Below are positions 1-9,067 of a stretch of 64,000 nt of DNA, piece by piece (position 1 is the first letter of the stretch; each line of letters begins with the position of its first letter). The stretch is from Thalassomonas viridans. Its GTDB lineage: Bacteria > Pseudomonadota > Gammaproteobacteria > Enterobacterales > Alteromonadaceae. Location of the stretch: the NCBI RefSeq assembly GCF_000948985.2, contig NZ_CP059733.1, positions 2,480,001-2,544,000 of the forward strand, in the 5' to 3' direction. Made by a program: the position numbers and the translations under genes. Below the pieces are notes generated by a model that was given only the letters and a program-made list of their open reading frames with translations, made no database searches and was not told the DNA's origin.

Positions 1-354
1 CAGGATCAAAAATACACCGGCTATCAGGCGCAGTCCGGCAAGCGGCATACCGGCATTGCGGGCGGCAAAGGAGCCGGTAAAGCCAATAATGGCGCCAATC
101 AGGCTATAGGAGGCAATGCGTCCGATATTATAACAAAGCACCAGCAGGGTTTTGCTGGGCCGGGGAAGGGGGTCTGCCTGTTTGGCGGCACTTGCCGGGA
201 GCACCTCTACCGGCTCTGGGACGGCCGGTTTTTGCCTGGTCTGGTTGGCGGGCAGGGCTGAGGTGAGCATAGTGGTGATGCCGCCACACATCATCACGCA
301 GTGTCCCGCCCCTAGAATGCCGATAACAAACGCCGACAGCAGATCCAGGTTCAT
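1..354 (-). CDS. TauE/SafE-type (CcoH-like position) membrane protein, partial
   Basis: This is the N-terminal 118 codons of an integral membrane protein; the gene runs off the left edge of the window. The visible protein starts MNLDLLSAFVIGILGAGHC and continues with a Cys/Met-rich GHCVMMCGG motif, a charged or Pro-rich loop and further hydrophobic segments. That N-terminus is typical of the sulfite-exporter TauE/SafE-like protein that ends cco assembly operons, where it is thought to help metal handling or oxidase maturation. The ATG at 354 overlaps the ccoS stop by 4 nt (ATGA), so the two are translationally coupled. Family assignment comes from the motif and position; the C-terminal half is not visible. 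Confidence 0.8.
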   Translation of the reverse strand, partial: MNLDLLSAFVIGILGAGHCVMMCGGITTMLTSALPANQTRQKPAVPEPVEVLPASAAKQADPLPRPSKTLLVLCYNIGRIASYSLIGAIIGFTGSFAARNAGMPLAGLRLIAGVFLIL

Positions 355-596
355 TCGGGCGCTCTGTCGTTATTGCCGGTTTTATTTTTGCTGTTTGCCT
401 GCGGCGAGGTTTCCGCTGTCTGTGCCTGTTCGTCCTTGTTTTCTTCTACCGGGCGGCCTTCATCATCAAATAAAATGCTTAAGCCCTGTTTTTCCAGGTC
501 ATCAAACTGCTCGGTTTTTACCGCCCAGAAAAACAGGTAGATACCCAGCGCCGTTAATAACACGGCTATCGGGATCAACACATAAATAACACTCAT
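351..596 (-). CDS. ccoS: cbb3 oxidase maturation protein CcoS
   Basis: This 81-residue protein has a single N-terminal membrane segment (about residues 3-25) followed by the family hallmark FFWAVKTEQFDDLEKQG and an acidic tail. CcoS is required for incorporating cofactors (heme b and Cu) into CcoN during cbb3 assembly. It sits directly behind ccoI with a 1-nt overlap (TAATG) and overlaps the next gene by 4 nt. The tail after residue 50 is low-complexity and polar, slightly longer than in many homologues. Confidence 0.93.
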   Translation of the reverse strand: MSVIYVLIPIAVLLTALGIYLFFWAVKTEQFDDLEKQGLSILFDDEGRPVEENKDEQAQTAETSPQANSKNKTGNNDRAPE

Positions 597-2998
597 TATT
601 TCAACAGCCTTAATGAATTGGTTATAACTAAAATAGAGCTGGCAGACATACCGATCACCGCCATATAGGGGGTGATCAAACCGGCAACCGCCAGCGGCAA
701 TACGATGGCATTATAACCGAAAGCCCAGGCATAGTTCTGGAAAATAATTTTGCGGGTCTTAATCGCCAGGGTTTTTAAGGTAGCGACGCTGCTTAAGCGG
801 TTGCTGAGCAGGATGACATCGGCGCCGCTTTTGGCGACATCGGTACCGCTGCCCATGGCGATGGAAACATGGGCCGCGCCAAACACCGGGGTATCGTTAA
901 CGCCGTCGCCTATCATAACCACGGTATGGTTTTGCTGCTCGCCCTTGATTATGGCCATTTTATCTTCTGCACTTAAGCCGCTGTTAACCTGATCCAGCGG
1001 CAGCTGGCGGGCAACGGACTCACAGCCGCTGGCGCTGTCGCCGGAAAGCATCATGGTTTTATTGTCGCCTGCATTCAGGCCCGATATCAGCGTAAGGGCG
1101 TCTTCACGGATTTTATCTTCCAGGTAGAAAGCCGCGATTAAGTTATCGCCGGCCATAAGCACACATTGGGCGTCCTGATACTGGCTCAGTCGCTCGCCGG
1201 ATAATAACCAGCTGACCTTGCCGACCCGGTAGGCGGTGTCGTTGACAACACCGGAAATACCGGCCCCCGGGTGCACCTTGGCATCGCGTATCTGGTAGGA
1301 AAAATCCCGGAACCGGACGAAAGGTTTTGCCAGCGGGTGCTGTGAATAGGCTTCAAGGGCCGCGGCGATTTTCAATGCTTCTGCTTTATCCGGGCCATCC
1401 CCGACGACCGGCAGCTCGACCCGGGTAATTTCAAATTCCCCTGTGGTTAAGGTGCCGGTTTTATCAAAGCCGTAACAGTCTATTTTTGGCAAGGTTTCCA
1501 TGACATGGCCGGATTTCACCATGATGCCGTCGCGGTTCAGCCGGGTGGTGGCGCAGGTCAATGCCGTAGGGGTGGCCAGGGACAGGGCGCAGGGGCAGGT
1601 GGCCACTAACACGGACAAGGTGATCCAAAAGGCTTCATGGGGCATATGCTGGTGCCAGTAGTAGGCGGTGCCTATGGCGGTCAGCAGGATAATGGCGACA
1701 AAATACTGGGCGATTTGATCCGACAGGCGCGCCAGTTTAGGTTTATGGGCCTGGGTACTCTCACTTAGACGGATAAGCTGGCTTAAGAAGGAATGGTTGA
1801 CGTCCTGTTTCACTTCCATGATCAGGTTGCCGTCGCCATTGATGGTACCGGCGAAGATTTTGTCCCCCACGGATTTATCCAGCGGCAGCTGCTCGCCGGA
1901 TAACATGGCTTCGTTTAACTGGCTCTGGCCGCTGACGATGATGCCGTCCGCCGGCACTACTTCTCCCGGTTTGATCATCACCCTATCCAGCGCCTGCAGG
2001 CTTTTCGCGCTTACCAGCACTTCCTGGCGGTTGCCGTCATCATCCGTGTCCAGCTTAGTGGCGGTCATGGGCATAAGTTTGAGCAGGTTGGCGGAAACCT
2101 CCGCCGCCCGGGCGCGGGCGCGGAATTCGAGAAACTTGCCCACCAGCAACAGGAAGGTAAACATGGAGACCGACTCAAAATAGACTTCCCCCTGCTGGCT
2201 GATGGTGGCCCAGCCGCTGGCGATAAAGGATAAAATAATGGCGATGGAGACGGGCACGTCCATCGACAGGCGTTTGAGCTTTAAGGTATTAAAGGCGCCC
2301 TGGTAAAACGGGAAGGCGCCGTAGCTGACCACAGGTATGGTCAACAGGAAACTGGCCCAGCGCAGGTATACCAGGTTATGGTCGGACATATCGGAGAAAG
2401 CGCCAAAATACAGGCCGATGGCAATCATCATCACCTGCATCATCAAAATGCCGGAGATGCCCAGGCGTTTGATAAAGGCCTTGGACTGCGTCTTGTTTTT
2501 CTCTTCGACCGTAGAGGCTTTAAAGGGCAGGGCATGGTAGCCAATTTTATCTAAAGTGGAGAGGATTTCGCTGAGCTTTACCTGGTCATCCGCCCATTTG
2601 ACCTGCGCCCTCTGGGTGGTGGCGTTGACATTGACGGAAATCAGGCCTTCGAGCTTGCTTAGCTGCATTTCGATCAGCCAGGCACAGGCGGCGCAGCTGA
2701 TGCCGTCAACGGTCAGGATCGCCTCTTTGCTGTGCTCGTTCTGATAAATAAAGTCATGCTGCAGGTTTTCGTCATCGAGTAGCTGATGGCGCTGCAACTG
2801 CTCCGGCACCAGGGGGGCGCCTTTATTGGCGGGCTCGGTGCGGAAACGGTAATATTCGGTGAGGTTATTGTCGACTATGGTCTGGGCGACCGCCTGGCAG
2901 CCGATACAACACATTACCTGCTGGATTTGTTCAATACAAACACTCAGGTCTACGCCTTTCGGGACAGGCTCGCCACAATGATAACAACTGCTGGACAT
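596..2998 (-). CDS. ccoI: CcoI/FixI copper-transporting P1B-type ATPase
   Basis: This 800-residue P-type ATPase delivers copper for the cbb3 oxidase. Visible in order: an N-terminal Cys-rich metal site (CYHCGEP ... CCIGC, residues 5-35), an HMA-type domain with GISCAACAWL (about residues 99-108), eight membrane segments, the CPC transport motif in VATCPCALSLATP, the phosphorylation site DKTGTLTTGE and the hinge GDGVNDTP near residue 700. All catalytic motifs are intact and the length is normal for FixI/CcoI. It overlaps fixH upstream and ccoS downstream by 1 nt each (TAATG), so the maturation genes form one tightly coupled operon. Confidence 0.96.
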   Translation of the reverse strand: MSSSCYHCGEPVPKGVDLSVCIEQIQQVMCCIGCQAVAQTIVDNNLTEYYRFRTEPANKGAPLVPEQLQRHQLLDDENLQHDFIYQNEHSKEAILTVDGISCAACAWLIEMQLSKLEGLISVNVNATTQRAQVKWADDQVKLSEILSTLDKIGYHALPFKASTVEEKNKTQSKAFIKRLGISGILMMQVMMIAIGLYFGAFSDMSDHNLVYLRWASFLLTIPVVSYGAFPFYQGAFNTLKLKRLSMDVPVSIAIILSFIASGWATISQQGEVYFESVSMFTFLLLVGKFLEFRARARAAEVSANLLKLMPMTATKLDTDDDGNRQEVLVSAKSLQALDRVMIKPGEVVPADGIIVSGQSQLNEAMLSGEQLPLDKSVGDKIFAGTINGDGNLIMEVKQDVNHSFLSQLIRLSESTQAHKPKLARLSDQIAQYFVAIILLTAIGTAYYWHQHMPHEAFWITLSVLVATCPCALSLATPTALTCATTRLNRDGIMVKSGHVMETLPKIDCYGFDKTGTLTTGEFEITRVELPVVGDGPDKAEALKIAAALEAYSQHPLAKPFVRFRDFSYQIRDAKVHPGAGISGVVNDTAYRVGKVSWLLSGERLSQYQDAQCVLMAGDNLIAAFYLEDKIREDALTLISGLNAGDNKTMMLSGDSASGCESVARQLPLDQVNSGLSAEDKMAIIKGEQQNHTVVMIGDGVNDTPVFGAAHVSIAMGSGTDVAKSGADVILLSNRLSSVATLKTLAIKTRKIIFQNYAWAFGYNAIVLPLAVAGLITPYMAVIGMSASSILVITNSLRLLK

Positions 2999-3492
2999 TA
3001 GTTTGCTTCGGTAACGTCTGGGACTATCTCTATGGTATCAACCCGGGGTAAGTGCAGGGTGTCCTGTATCTTCCAGTGATTTTCAAACGGGGTTATGGTG
3101 ATTTTCCACTTGCCGGTCACCTTGCGCTCCAGGGCATGGCGGAAATCGCCGTTGCCGTCGGCGGTCAGCACCAGGGAAAAGTCTTTCTCCGCCAGGGTGG
3201 CGTGATGAAAATTAACATTGAGCAGCGGGAATTCTTTTTCGATCCCGGTGGGGCTTAATACCAGGCTGTCATCGCCAAAGGTTAAGTCAAAGCGTATACC
3301 CAGCTTTTGCGCCAGCTTGACCTTGTCCAGCTCAAGGTTAATGGCTTTGCCTTTTTTATAATAGTCGCCGATCACCAAAGCGTCGGGTTCGTGGTTGGCG
3401 ATGATAAAGGTGGCGATACCGGCGACGATAGCGATGACCGGCAAAGTAAATATCAGCCAGGCCCAGGGTTCTTTATACCAGGAAGTTTTCAT
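2998..3492 (-). CDS. fixH: FixH/CcoH family cbb3 assembly protein
   Basis: This 164-residue protein has one N-terminal membrane anchor (WYKEPWAWLIFTLPVIAIVAGIA region, residues 5-30) and a periplasmic beta-rich domain, as expected for FixH/CcoH. The motif ADGNGDFRHAL and the GDYYKKGKAIN segment after the anchor are characteristic. FixH-type proteins interact with the oxidase and CcoI during assembly. It is the first gene of the maturation block; no ccoG is seen between ccoP and fixH, so ccoG must lie elsewhere if present. Confidence 0.88.
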   Translation of the reverse strand: MKTSWYKEPWAWLIFTLPVIAIVAGIATFIIANHEPDALVIGDYYKKGKAINLELDKVKLAQKLGIRFDLTFGDDSLVLSPTGIEKEFPLLNVNFHHATLAEKDFSLVLTADGNGDFRHALERKVTGKWKITITPFENHWKIQDTLHLPRVDTIEIVPDVTEAN

Positions 3493-3616
3493 TATTTCGA
3501 AAGAGTTATCTGCTTAACAAGAACGGATATTGTACTGTTTTTCTGGCCGCTGAACCAACAAAACCTGCGATTTTTTTGTGGTTTCCGGGAGAAAAATTTA
3601 TGCGCCGGATATGAAA

Positions 3617-3647
3617 AAAGCCTTAACAACTTGGTTGTTAAGGCTTT
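3617..3647 (-). terminator. Rho-independent terminator after ccoNOQP
   Basis: A perfect 14-bp stem (AAAGCCTTAACAAC / GTTGTTAAGGCTTT) with a 3-nt loop lies 42 bp past the ccoP stop. Read on the minus strand it is followed by a T-run (3614-3619 as A on the plus strand). It separates the structural operon from the maturation operon, although partial read-through is possible. Confidence 0.9.
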
Positions 3648-3688
3648 GTTTTATCTTAAATAAATAGACTTGTTGGTCAACAGGTCAA

Positions 3689-4654
3689 TTATTGAGATAA
3701 GCTGTAGACATAAGCACTGATCACGTGGACCTTTTCTTCGCCGAGGATGTCGGCCCAAGGCGGCATGACACCGGCGCGGCCATTGCGGATAGACTCTTCA
3801 ACCGCTTTTGGCGAACCGCCGTATAACCAGGTGTTGTCGCTCAGGTTAGGCGCCCCTAACGGAATCCCCATGGCTAAGCTGCCTTGACCTTCTGCGCCGT
3901 GACAGGCGGTACACATGGCAAACTTGGTTTGACCTGCTTTGGCATCTTCCTGGTTGACTTCACGTCCGCTTAAGCTTAATACATAAGCCGCCACTTCTTT
4001 TACGCCCTGGTCGCCGCCAAGGGCGGTTTCCCAGGCCATCATGCCGTTCGCCTTACGGCCGTGCATAATGCTTTCCTTGATAACGGCAGGGCTGCCGCCG
4101 TATAACCAGTCCTTATCGGTCAGGTCAGGGAAGCCTGTGGTGCCGCGGGCGTCAGAGCCGTGACATTGGGAGCAGTTTTGTAAAAACAGGCGCTGGCCTA
4201 CTTTTAGTGCTTCGCCGTCTTTGGCCAGATCTTCGATGCTGCGCTCAGCATATGCAGTAAAGATAGGGCCAAATCTTTCTTCGGCGGCAGACATTTCGCG
4301 GTCGTACTCTACCAGTAAACCTTGGGCTTTCGCCTCGGCCACTTTGGCTTTAGACTCTTCCAGGTTCAGTATGCCCTGGTTCGAGCTTTTCCAGCCGAAC
4401 AAACCGTTCCACTGACCCAGGCCAGGGTAGAGCAGCAGGTAGGCAAAGCCCCAGATGATGGTGATTAGGAAGAAGGTACTCCACCATTTAGGTAAAGGGT
4501 TATTCAACTCTTCTATGCCGTCAAATTCATGACCCATAGACTCGCCTTCTTTAACACCGGCAAAGTTTTTTAAACACATGCGCAGTAGCAGGTAGCAACC
4601 TACTAGAGTGCCCAGGGTGAGAACTGATATCCAGATACTCCAGAAGCTAGACAT
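3689..4654 (-). CDS. ccoP: cbb3-type cytochrome c oxidase diheme subunit CcoP
   Basis: CcoP passes electrons from soluble c-type cytochromes to CcoN through two heme c groups. The protein (321 aa) has two membrane segments near the N-terminus (SFWSIWISVLTLGTLVGCYLL and STFFLITIIWGFAYLLL) and two CXXCH heme sites, CSQCH and CTACH, each with a downstream Met. I place the start at the ATG at 4654, not at the in-frame ATG 25 codons upstream: AGGAG lies just ahead of it and MSSFWSIWI is the expected N-terminus. This start overlaps the ccoQ end by 8 nt. Confidence 0.96.
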   Translation of the reverse strand: MSSFWSIWISVLTLGTLVGCYLLLRMCLKNFAGVKEGESMGHEFDGIEELNNPLPKWWSTFFLITIIWGFAYLLLYPGLGQWNGLFGWKSSNQGILNLEESKAKVAEAKAQGLLVEYDREMSAAEERFGPIFTAYAERSIEDLAKDGEALKVGQRLFLQNCSQCHGSDARGTTGFPDLTDKDWLYGGSPAVIKESIMHGRKANGMMAWETALGGDQGVKEVAAYVLSLSGREVNQEDAKAGQTKFAMCTACHGAEGQGSLAMGIPLGAPNLSDNTWLYGGSPKAVEESIRNGRAGVMPPWADILGEEKVHVISAYVYSLSQ

Positions 4655-4835
4655 TTTTATTAGTCTCCTGTTCGTTGTTTTTCTCTTTGCGATCTTCTTC
4701 TTCAAAAATCGACTTGGCGGCGTTATCAAACGACGACTTGCGTTTTTTACTGTATGACCAGATCACAATGATGATAAATAGTGCCAATATAAGGAGGGCA
4801 AAGAACCCTCTGAGCGTACCGTAATCCATGGTCAT
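4647..4835 (-). CDS. ccoQ: cbb3-type oxidase subunit CcoQ
   Basis: This 62-residue protein has one membrane helix (GFFALLILALFIIIVIWSY) followed by a basic SKKRK motif and a hydrophilic acidic/Asn-rich tail. That is the standard layout of CcoQ (FixQ), which stabilises the CcoN-CcoO-CcoP complex. It overlaps ccoO by 1 nt (TAATG) and ccoP by 8 nt, which fits stoichiometric co-translation. Confidence 0.94.
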   Translation of the reverse strand: MTMDYGTLRGFFALLILALFIIIVIWSYSKKRKSSFDNAAKSIFEEEDRKEKNNEQETNKNV

Positions 4836-5479
4836 TACTTCAATGCATGACCAAGGGATTGCAGGTAAGCAATTATGGCGTCCATTTCTTTCTTACCGGC
4901 AACGGCTTTCTTGGCACCGGCAATATCTTCTGCCGAGTACAAAGGAATATATTCGCCTTGCTCATTTTTATGGCCACGGTTCTTGGTTAACATGTTAAAG
5001 GTTTCCATTTTCTTCGCTGTTAACTCACCGTCCAGGATATTTTCTTCCAGCCATTTAAATGCAGGCATGTTCGACTCAGGCACTACTGCGCGCGGGTCAA
5101 TCAGGTGAACCCTGTGCCAGTCGTCGGAGTAACGACCGCCAACACGGGCCAGATCAGGACCGGTACGTTTTGAGCCCCACAGGAACGGATGTTCCCATAC
5201 GTGCTCACCGGCAACCGAGTAGTGGCCGTAACGCTCGGTTTCGGCGCGGAACGGACGAATCATCTGGCTGTGACAGGTATGACAACCTTCACGGATATAA
5301 ATGTCCCGGCCTTCAAGCTCAAGGGCGGTATAAGGTCTCAGGTTATCAACCGGAGTAGTTGTTTCTTTCTGGAAAAACAACGGGGTAATCTCTACCAGGC
5401 CGCCAATACTGATGGCAGCGATAGTGGCGATAAAGAACCAGCCAACGTGTTTCTCTAACGGTTCATGTTTATTTTTCAT
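4835..5479 (-). CDS. ccoO: cbb3-type oxidase monoheme subunit CcoO
   Basis: CcoO is the membrane-anchored monoheme cytochrome c of the cbb3 oxidase. The 214 residues show an N-terminal anchor ([20 protein letters not shown]), the family motif [23 protein letters not shown] with one CXXCH site, [14 protein letters not shown], and a Met ligand in [14 protein letters not shown]. Length and motifs are typical. It overlaps ccoN by 4 nt. Confidence 0.97.
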   Translation of the reverse strand: MKNKHEPLEKHVGWFFIATIAAISIGGLVEITPLFFQKETTTPVDNLRPYTALELEGRDIYIREGCHTCHSQMIRPFRAETERYGHYSVAGEHVWEHPFLWGSKRTGPDLARVGGRYSDDWHRVHLIDPRAVVPESNMPAFKWLEENILDGELTAKKMETFNMLTKNRGHKNEQGEYIPLYSAEDIAGAKKAVAGKKEMDAIIAYLQSLGHALK

Positions 5480-6915
5480 GCCATTGCCTCCTGACCTGCT
5501 TCGATACGCTCAAGACTTCCGTCTTTGGCACTGATAGTTTTAAACATGTTGTAAATCATGATCACAAAGCCGGCAACAACTAGGGCACCGCCTAAGAAAC
5601 GCATGAAATAGAAAGGATAAGAAGCGGTTAAGCTTTCAACGAAGCTGTAGGTTAAGGTACCGTCGGTGTTTACCGCACGCCACATCAAACCTTGCATTAC
5701 GCCGGAAATCCACATGGCAACGATGTAAAGTACGATACCGGCAGTGTGCATCCAGAAGTGAACATTGATCAAACGGATACTGTACATGCGACTCTGGTTA
5801 AACAGCACAGGGATCAGGTGGTACATAGCACCGATAGATACCATGGCAACCCAGCCAAGGGCACCTGAGTGTACGTGACCTACGGTCCAGTCGGTGTAGT
5901 GGGATAAGGCATTAACCGACTTGATCGCCATCATAGGTCCTTCGAAGGTAGACATACCGTAGAAAGACAGGGAAACGATCAGGAAACGTAGAATCGGATC
6001 GTGACGCAGTTTATGCCATGCACCGGATAAAGTCATAATACCGTTGATCATACCACCCCAGGAAGGCAGGAATAATACCACTGACATTACCATACCGACG
6101 GACTGGGCCCAGTCAGGTAAAGCTGTGTAGTGTAAGTGGTGAGGACCGGCCCAGATATACAGGGAAACCAGCGCCCAGAAGTGAACAATAGATAAACGGT
6201 AAGAATAAACAGGGCGTTCCGCCTGCTTAGGAACAAAGTAATACATCATACCCAGGAAACCTGCGGTTAACAGGAAACCTACCGCGTTATGGCCGTACCA
6301 CCACTGCATCATAGCATCGATGGCGCCCGAGTATAGGGAATAAGATTTCATCGCAGACAGAGGGATGGCCATAGAGTTACCTATGTGCAATACCGCAACC
6401 GTGATAATAAAACCACCGAAGAACCAGTTGGCCACATAAATGTGGGACGTTTTACGCTTGATTAAGGTGCCGAAGAAGACAATAGCGTAAGACACCCAGA
6501 CCACGGCGATCAGGATATCAATTGGCCATTCCAGTTCTGCGTATTCCTTACTCGTGGTATAACCCAGAGGCAGGGAGATAGCTGCAGCAACGATAACGGC
6601 CTGCCATCCCCAGAAGGTAAAGGCTGCTAAATTACCGCCGAACAGCGCGGTCTTACAGGTACGTTGTACCACGTAATAAGAGGTAGCAAACAAGGCACTG
6701 GTACCAAAGGCGAAAATTACCGCATTGGTATGTAGTGGACGTAGACGAGAATAGGTAAGCCAGGGGGTATCGAAGTTCAATGCCGGCCAGATCAACTGTG
6801 CAGCAATTAGAACACCAACGAGTGTTCCGACGAATCCCCAGATTACCGTCATTACAGTAAATTGACGTACAACTTTCATGTTGTAGTCAACTGCTGACGT
6901 ATTACTTTGACTCAT
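5476..6915 (-). CDS. ccoN: cbb3-type oxidase catalytic subunit CcoN
   Basis: This 479-residue heme-copper oxidase subunit I (C family) reduces O2 to water at high affinity. Twelve or more membrane segments are visible, with conserved metal-ligand histidines in [13 protein letters not shown] (low-spin heme), [21 protein letters not shown] (CuB histidines) and [14 protein letters not shown] (heme ligands). It is the first gene of ccoNOQP. Upstream, 6916-7191 carries a candidate FNR-type site and a long inverted repeat, listed separately, which fit oxygen-dependent control. Confidence 0.98.
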   Translation of the reverse strand: MSQSNTSAVDYNMKVVRQFTVMTVIWGFVGTLVGVLIAAQLIWPALNFDTPWLTYSRLRPLHTNAVIFAFGTSALFATSYYVVQRTCKTALFGGNLAAFTFWGWQAVIVAAAISLPLGYTTSKEYAELEWPIDILIAVVWVSYAIVFFGTLIKRKTSHIYVANWFFGGFIITVAVLHIGNSMAIPLSAMKSYSLYSGAIDAMMQWWYGHNAVGFLLTAGFLGMMYYFVPKQAERPVYSYRLSIVHFWALVSLYIWAGPHHLHYTALPDWAQSVGMVMSVVLFLPSWGGMINGIMTLSGAWHKLRHDPILRFLIVSLSFYGMSTFEGPMMAIKSVNALSHYTDWTVGHVHSGALGWVAMVSIGAMYHLIPVLFNQSRMYSIRLINVHFWMHTAGIVLYIVAMWISGVMQGLMWRAVNTDGTLTYSFVESLTASYPFYFMRFLGGALVVAGFVIMIYNMFKTISAKDGSLERIEAGQEAMA

Positions 6916-6988
6916 GTTATGGTTTCCGCAGTGATAATGAATTACAAAATTCGGGTTATTTTTATGAAGTCATTTAGCTCACGGCCAA

Positions 6989-7033
6989 ATATCTGTATTA
7001 TTTATAGCCGAAAACGATAAAGAATACAGATAT
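6989..7033. repeat. 11-bp perfect inverted repeat in the ccoN leader region
   Basis: ATATCTGTATT (6989-6999) pairs perfectly with AATACAGATAT (7023-7033) across a 23-nt spacer, 74 bp upstream of the ccoN start. There is no T-run on either side, so it does not look like a terminator. It may be a protein-binding site with widely spaced half-sites, or a leader-RNA stem. Confidence 0.6.
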
Positions 7034-7099
7034 GACTTTTAATCCCGGGCGCATCATAATCACTTACGGCTAAAATGTCATCCGCAGATGTAGTAAAAT

Positions 7100-7113
7100 A
7101 TGTTCTAAATCAA
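7100..7113. promoter_or_regulatory. Candidate FNR/Anr-type site
   Basis: The sequence ATGTT-CTAA-ATCAA matches the FNR consensus TTGAT-N4-ATCAA at 8 of 10 specified bases, with one perfect half-site. It lies 185 bp upstream of ccoN and 78 bp upstream of the divergent lipoprotein gene. FNR control of ccoNOQP is well known in proteobacteria; use of this particular site is inference. Confidence 0.45.
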
Positions 7114-7191
7114 AAAAATTAATTTTGATGTCAGAAAAGATGAATTAAGTCGGTATTTAAGCAGTTTTTTAAGTAGGTTATCGGTTTTATT

Positions 7192-7683
7192 ATGTATAAA
7201 ATGTCACCAGTTCCCTCTCTTGTTTTCACTTTGATGTTTCTCCTGGTGCTCGGTGCGCTTTCCGGCTGCCAGCCGGCGGAGAAAAAACAGGCGGTTAGTC
7301 TTGAACCCAGGTGCCTGGCGCAGCAGAGCGAGTGCGTTGTCCGTACCCCGGCGGGGGAGTTTCATGTGCTGTTTAACGTCGATAAAGTGATCACAGAAAC
7401 GCCTTTTGAGATCACGGTTGAATACCGGGGCAGCGGGGAGATCAAAAATATCAGCGGCTACCTTGAAGGCCGGGATATGTTTATGGGCAAGATCCCGCTG
7501 TTTCTTACCGGGGAAAAAAATAACCAATACCTGGCAGAAGTCATGTTGGGCAGCTGCGCCGAACCTACCATGATCTGGCGTTTATGGCTTACTGCCGAGT
7601 TTACCGGGCAAGTGCAGCCCGGTGCCGGTAATGCTGCAGGTAAACAGCAGCTCTTTATCGATTTTCCCAGCAGCAGGGAATAG
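7192..7683 (+). CDS. Hypothetical lipoprotein divergent from ccoN
   Basis: This 163-residue protein has a lipoprotein signal (LVFTLMFLLVLGALSGC, lipobox LSGC with Cys at about residue 26). The mature part is short and beta-rich, with a second pair of Cys (CLAQQSEC) and a Met-rich GRDMFMGKIPLF segment. I do not recognise a named family. Its layout recalls small periplasmic proteins encoded next to cbb3 operons, and the shared upstream region could put it under the same oxygen control. The start is uncertain between the ATG at 7192 and the one at 7201; neither has a strong ribosome-binding site. Confidence 0.75.
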   Translation: MYKMSPVPSLVFTLMFLLVLGALSGCQPAEKKQAVSLEPRCLAQQSECVVRTPAGEFHVLFNVDKVITETPFEITVEYRGSGEIKNISGYLEGRDMFMGKIPLFLTGEKNNQYLAEVMLGSCAEPTMIWRLWLTAEFTGQVQPGAGNAAGKQQLFIDFPSSRE

Positions 7684-7747
7684 CACTTATATTCTTTGCT
7701 TCGGGAGCGCAATGTTGGTGGTTGGTTCCCGGGGCTAAGTCATTTAT

Positions 7748-8857
7748 TTATGTTTTAGTTGCCGCCAGGGCCGGGGCGGGGTCCGGGTGCTCGATTAACT
7801 GGAATTGGCTCTGTTTATCCCCGTATACATATATACTGCAGCGCTGCCAGTTTTGCGGAATTTCCCAGCTGGTATTATTCTCCACAGTAAAGACATGGCG
7901 TTTGTTGGCGCAGCGCACGTCAAGCTTGTGTAGTTCTCCGGTAATATTGGCCAGGGAAAATGCTTTTCTGACTAAAGTGTGGCTCCAGGTATTCGTTTTT
8001 CCTATGGCGCCATTAAGTACTATGTCTTGTTCGCCGTTGATAAAATCCTCGATCTTCTGTTTATTTTCCCTAAAGCGCTTTATCAAGGCTTCATCCCCAG
8101 CAGTGCCTGCTATCTTGTCATAGGTCGCCAGTGCGTCATGCAAGCGATTCAGGGACAGGTTAAGGTTGTAAATATGTTGCAGGGTTGAAAGGTAAAATTC
8201 GGGGTTGAGGTGATCCCCGTTTGCTGCCAAAGCCCGTTCCAGGCTGGTCAGTTCCAGTTTTTTGTTTCCGGTTTTCCGGGCATAGCTTGCCCGGGCCAGG
8301 GAAAAGTACATTTCTTCGCTTAACCGCCATTGTTTAAAGGTTTTAAGCTGTTCGATTTTCTCTTTGGCCTGCACAAGCTCATCGCTTTCTATCAGGGCAA
8401 TAATTTCTTTATATTGCTGAAGGAACTTGCGGCTGACGGAGCCGTTAACTCCCTGGATGCTAAAATCTATTTTGACGCGGTTCTGGCACTGCTGCACCGG
8501 CTTACCATTTTCCAAAGCCGGCTGATAACGCCACTTTTTCGCTGCTTTGACCGCAGCCTTATCAAAACTTCGTCGTCCGGAGGACTCTTCCACCAGGACA
8601 TTGCTGACGGAACCGTCGGTTTCGATAACATAACTTAATATTGTCCAGCCTTCGCGCCCGCTTCTTGCCTCGTCTGTCGGGTACCTTGGCTCTACTCTGT
8701 GTTCTACCACGGCATCTGTGATTGTGGCGATTTGTTTTACCTTAACTGCCTGAGGGGAATCAGATGCCGGTTTGGCATCAGCATGGCTTGCAAAGCCGAG
8801 GGAAAACAGCATGATAGTTGAAACTGAGAGCGGCAGTAGTCCTTTATTTAATGGCAT
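7748..8857 (-). CDS. Secreted protein with TonB C-terminal domain
   Basis: The 369-residue protein starts with a cleavable signal peptide (to about residue 28, ending SHADA). It then has a TonB C-terminal domain at about residues 55-135: EPRYPTDEARSGREGWTIL, a VLVEESSGRRSFDKAAVKA segment and KWRYQPALENGKPV are standard TonB_C features. The remaining 230 residues look helical and TPR-like. Unlike classical TonB it lacks the N-terminal membrane anchor and Pro-rich spacer, so it probably does not energise receptors through ExbBD. Similar free TonB_C proteins are annotated as 'energy transducer TonB'; their role is unclear. Confidence 0.8.
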   Translation of the reverse strand: MPLNKGLLPLSVSTIMLFSLGFASHADAKPASDSPQAVKVKQIATITDAVVEHRVEPRYPTDEARSGREGWTILSYVIETDGSVSNVLVEESSGRRSFDKAAVKAAKKWRYQPALENGKPVQQCQNRVKIDFSIQGVNGSVSRKFLQQYKEIIALIESDELVQAKEKIEQLKTFKQWRLSEEMYFSLARASYARKTGNKKLELTSLERALAANGDHLNPEFYLSTLQHIYNLNLSLNRLHDALATYDKIAGTAGDEALIKRFRENKQKIEDFINGEQDIVLNGAIGKTNTWSHTLVRKAFSLANITGELHKLDVRCANKRHVFTVENNTSWEIPQNWQRCSIYVYGDKQSQFQLIEHPDPAPALAATKT

Positions 8858-9067
8858 CAGGAATCCTTATTGATAAGCGTGGGCAGCAGTATAAACTTTT
8901 ACTGATTTATCTCAAGAAGTTAACCCGGTTATTACATTACAGCAGATTACAGCTATTAGACTTTGCAAGGTTTTATCATTAAAAGAGGTCTGGTGTTTTG
9001 AGCTGGTTAAGCCCAGGTTCAGCTTCGAACAGATAAGCTGGCAGCAGTAAATAAGCTTTATGCCTTA

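Noticed and set aside
1797..2183. Plus-strand open frame opposite ccoI
   Set aside because: Shadow frame: composition reflects codon use of the opposite strand and no family is recognisable.
5059..5358. Long plus-strand frames opposite ccoO and ccoN
   Set aside because: They lie antisense to clearly conserved oxidase genes, have no ribosome-binding site and encode low-similarity, Arg/Pro/Ser-rich text.
7109..7129. ATCAAAA...TTTTGAT repeat as an FNR site
   Set aside because: The half-sites are in the opposite orientation to FNR (TTGAT...ATCAA) and the spacing is wrong; I kept the neighbouring 7100-7113 site as candidate instead.
7748..8857. Classical TonB energy transducer
   Set aside because: It lacks the membrane anchor and Pro-rich spacer, has a signal peptide, and no exbB or exbD genes are near.
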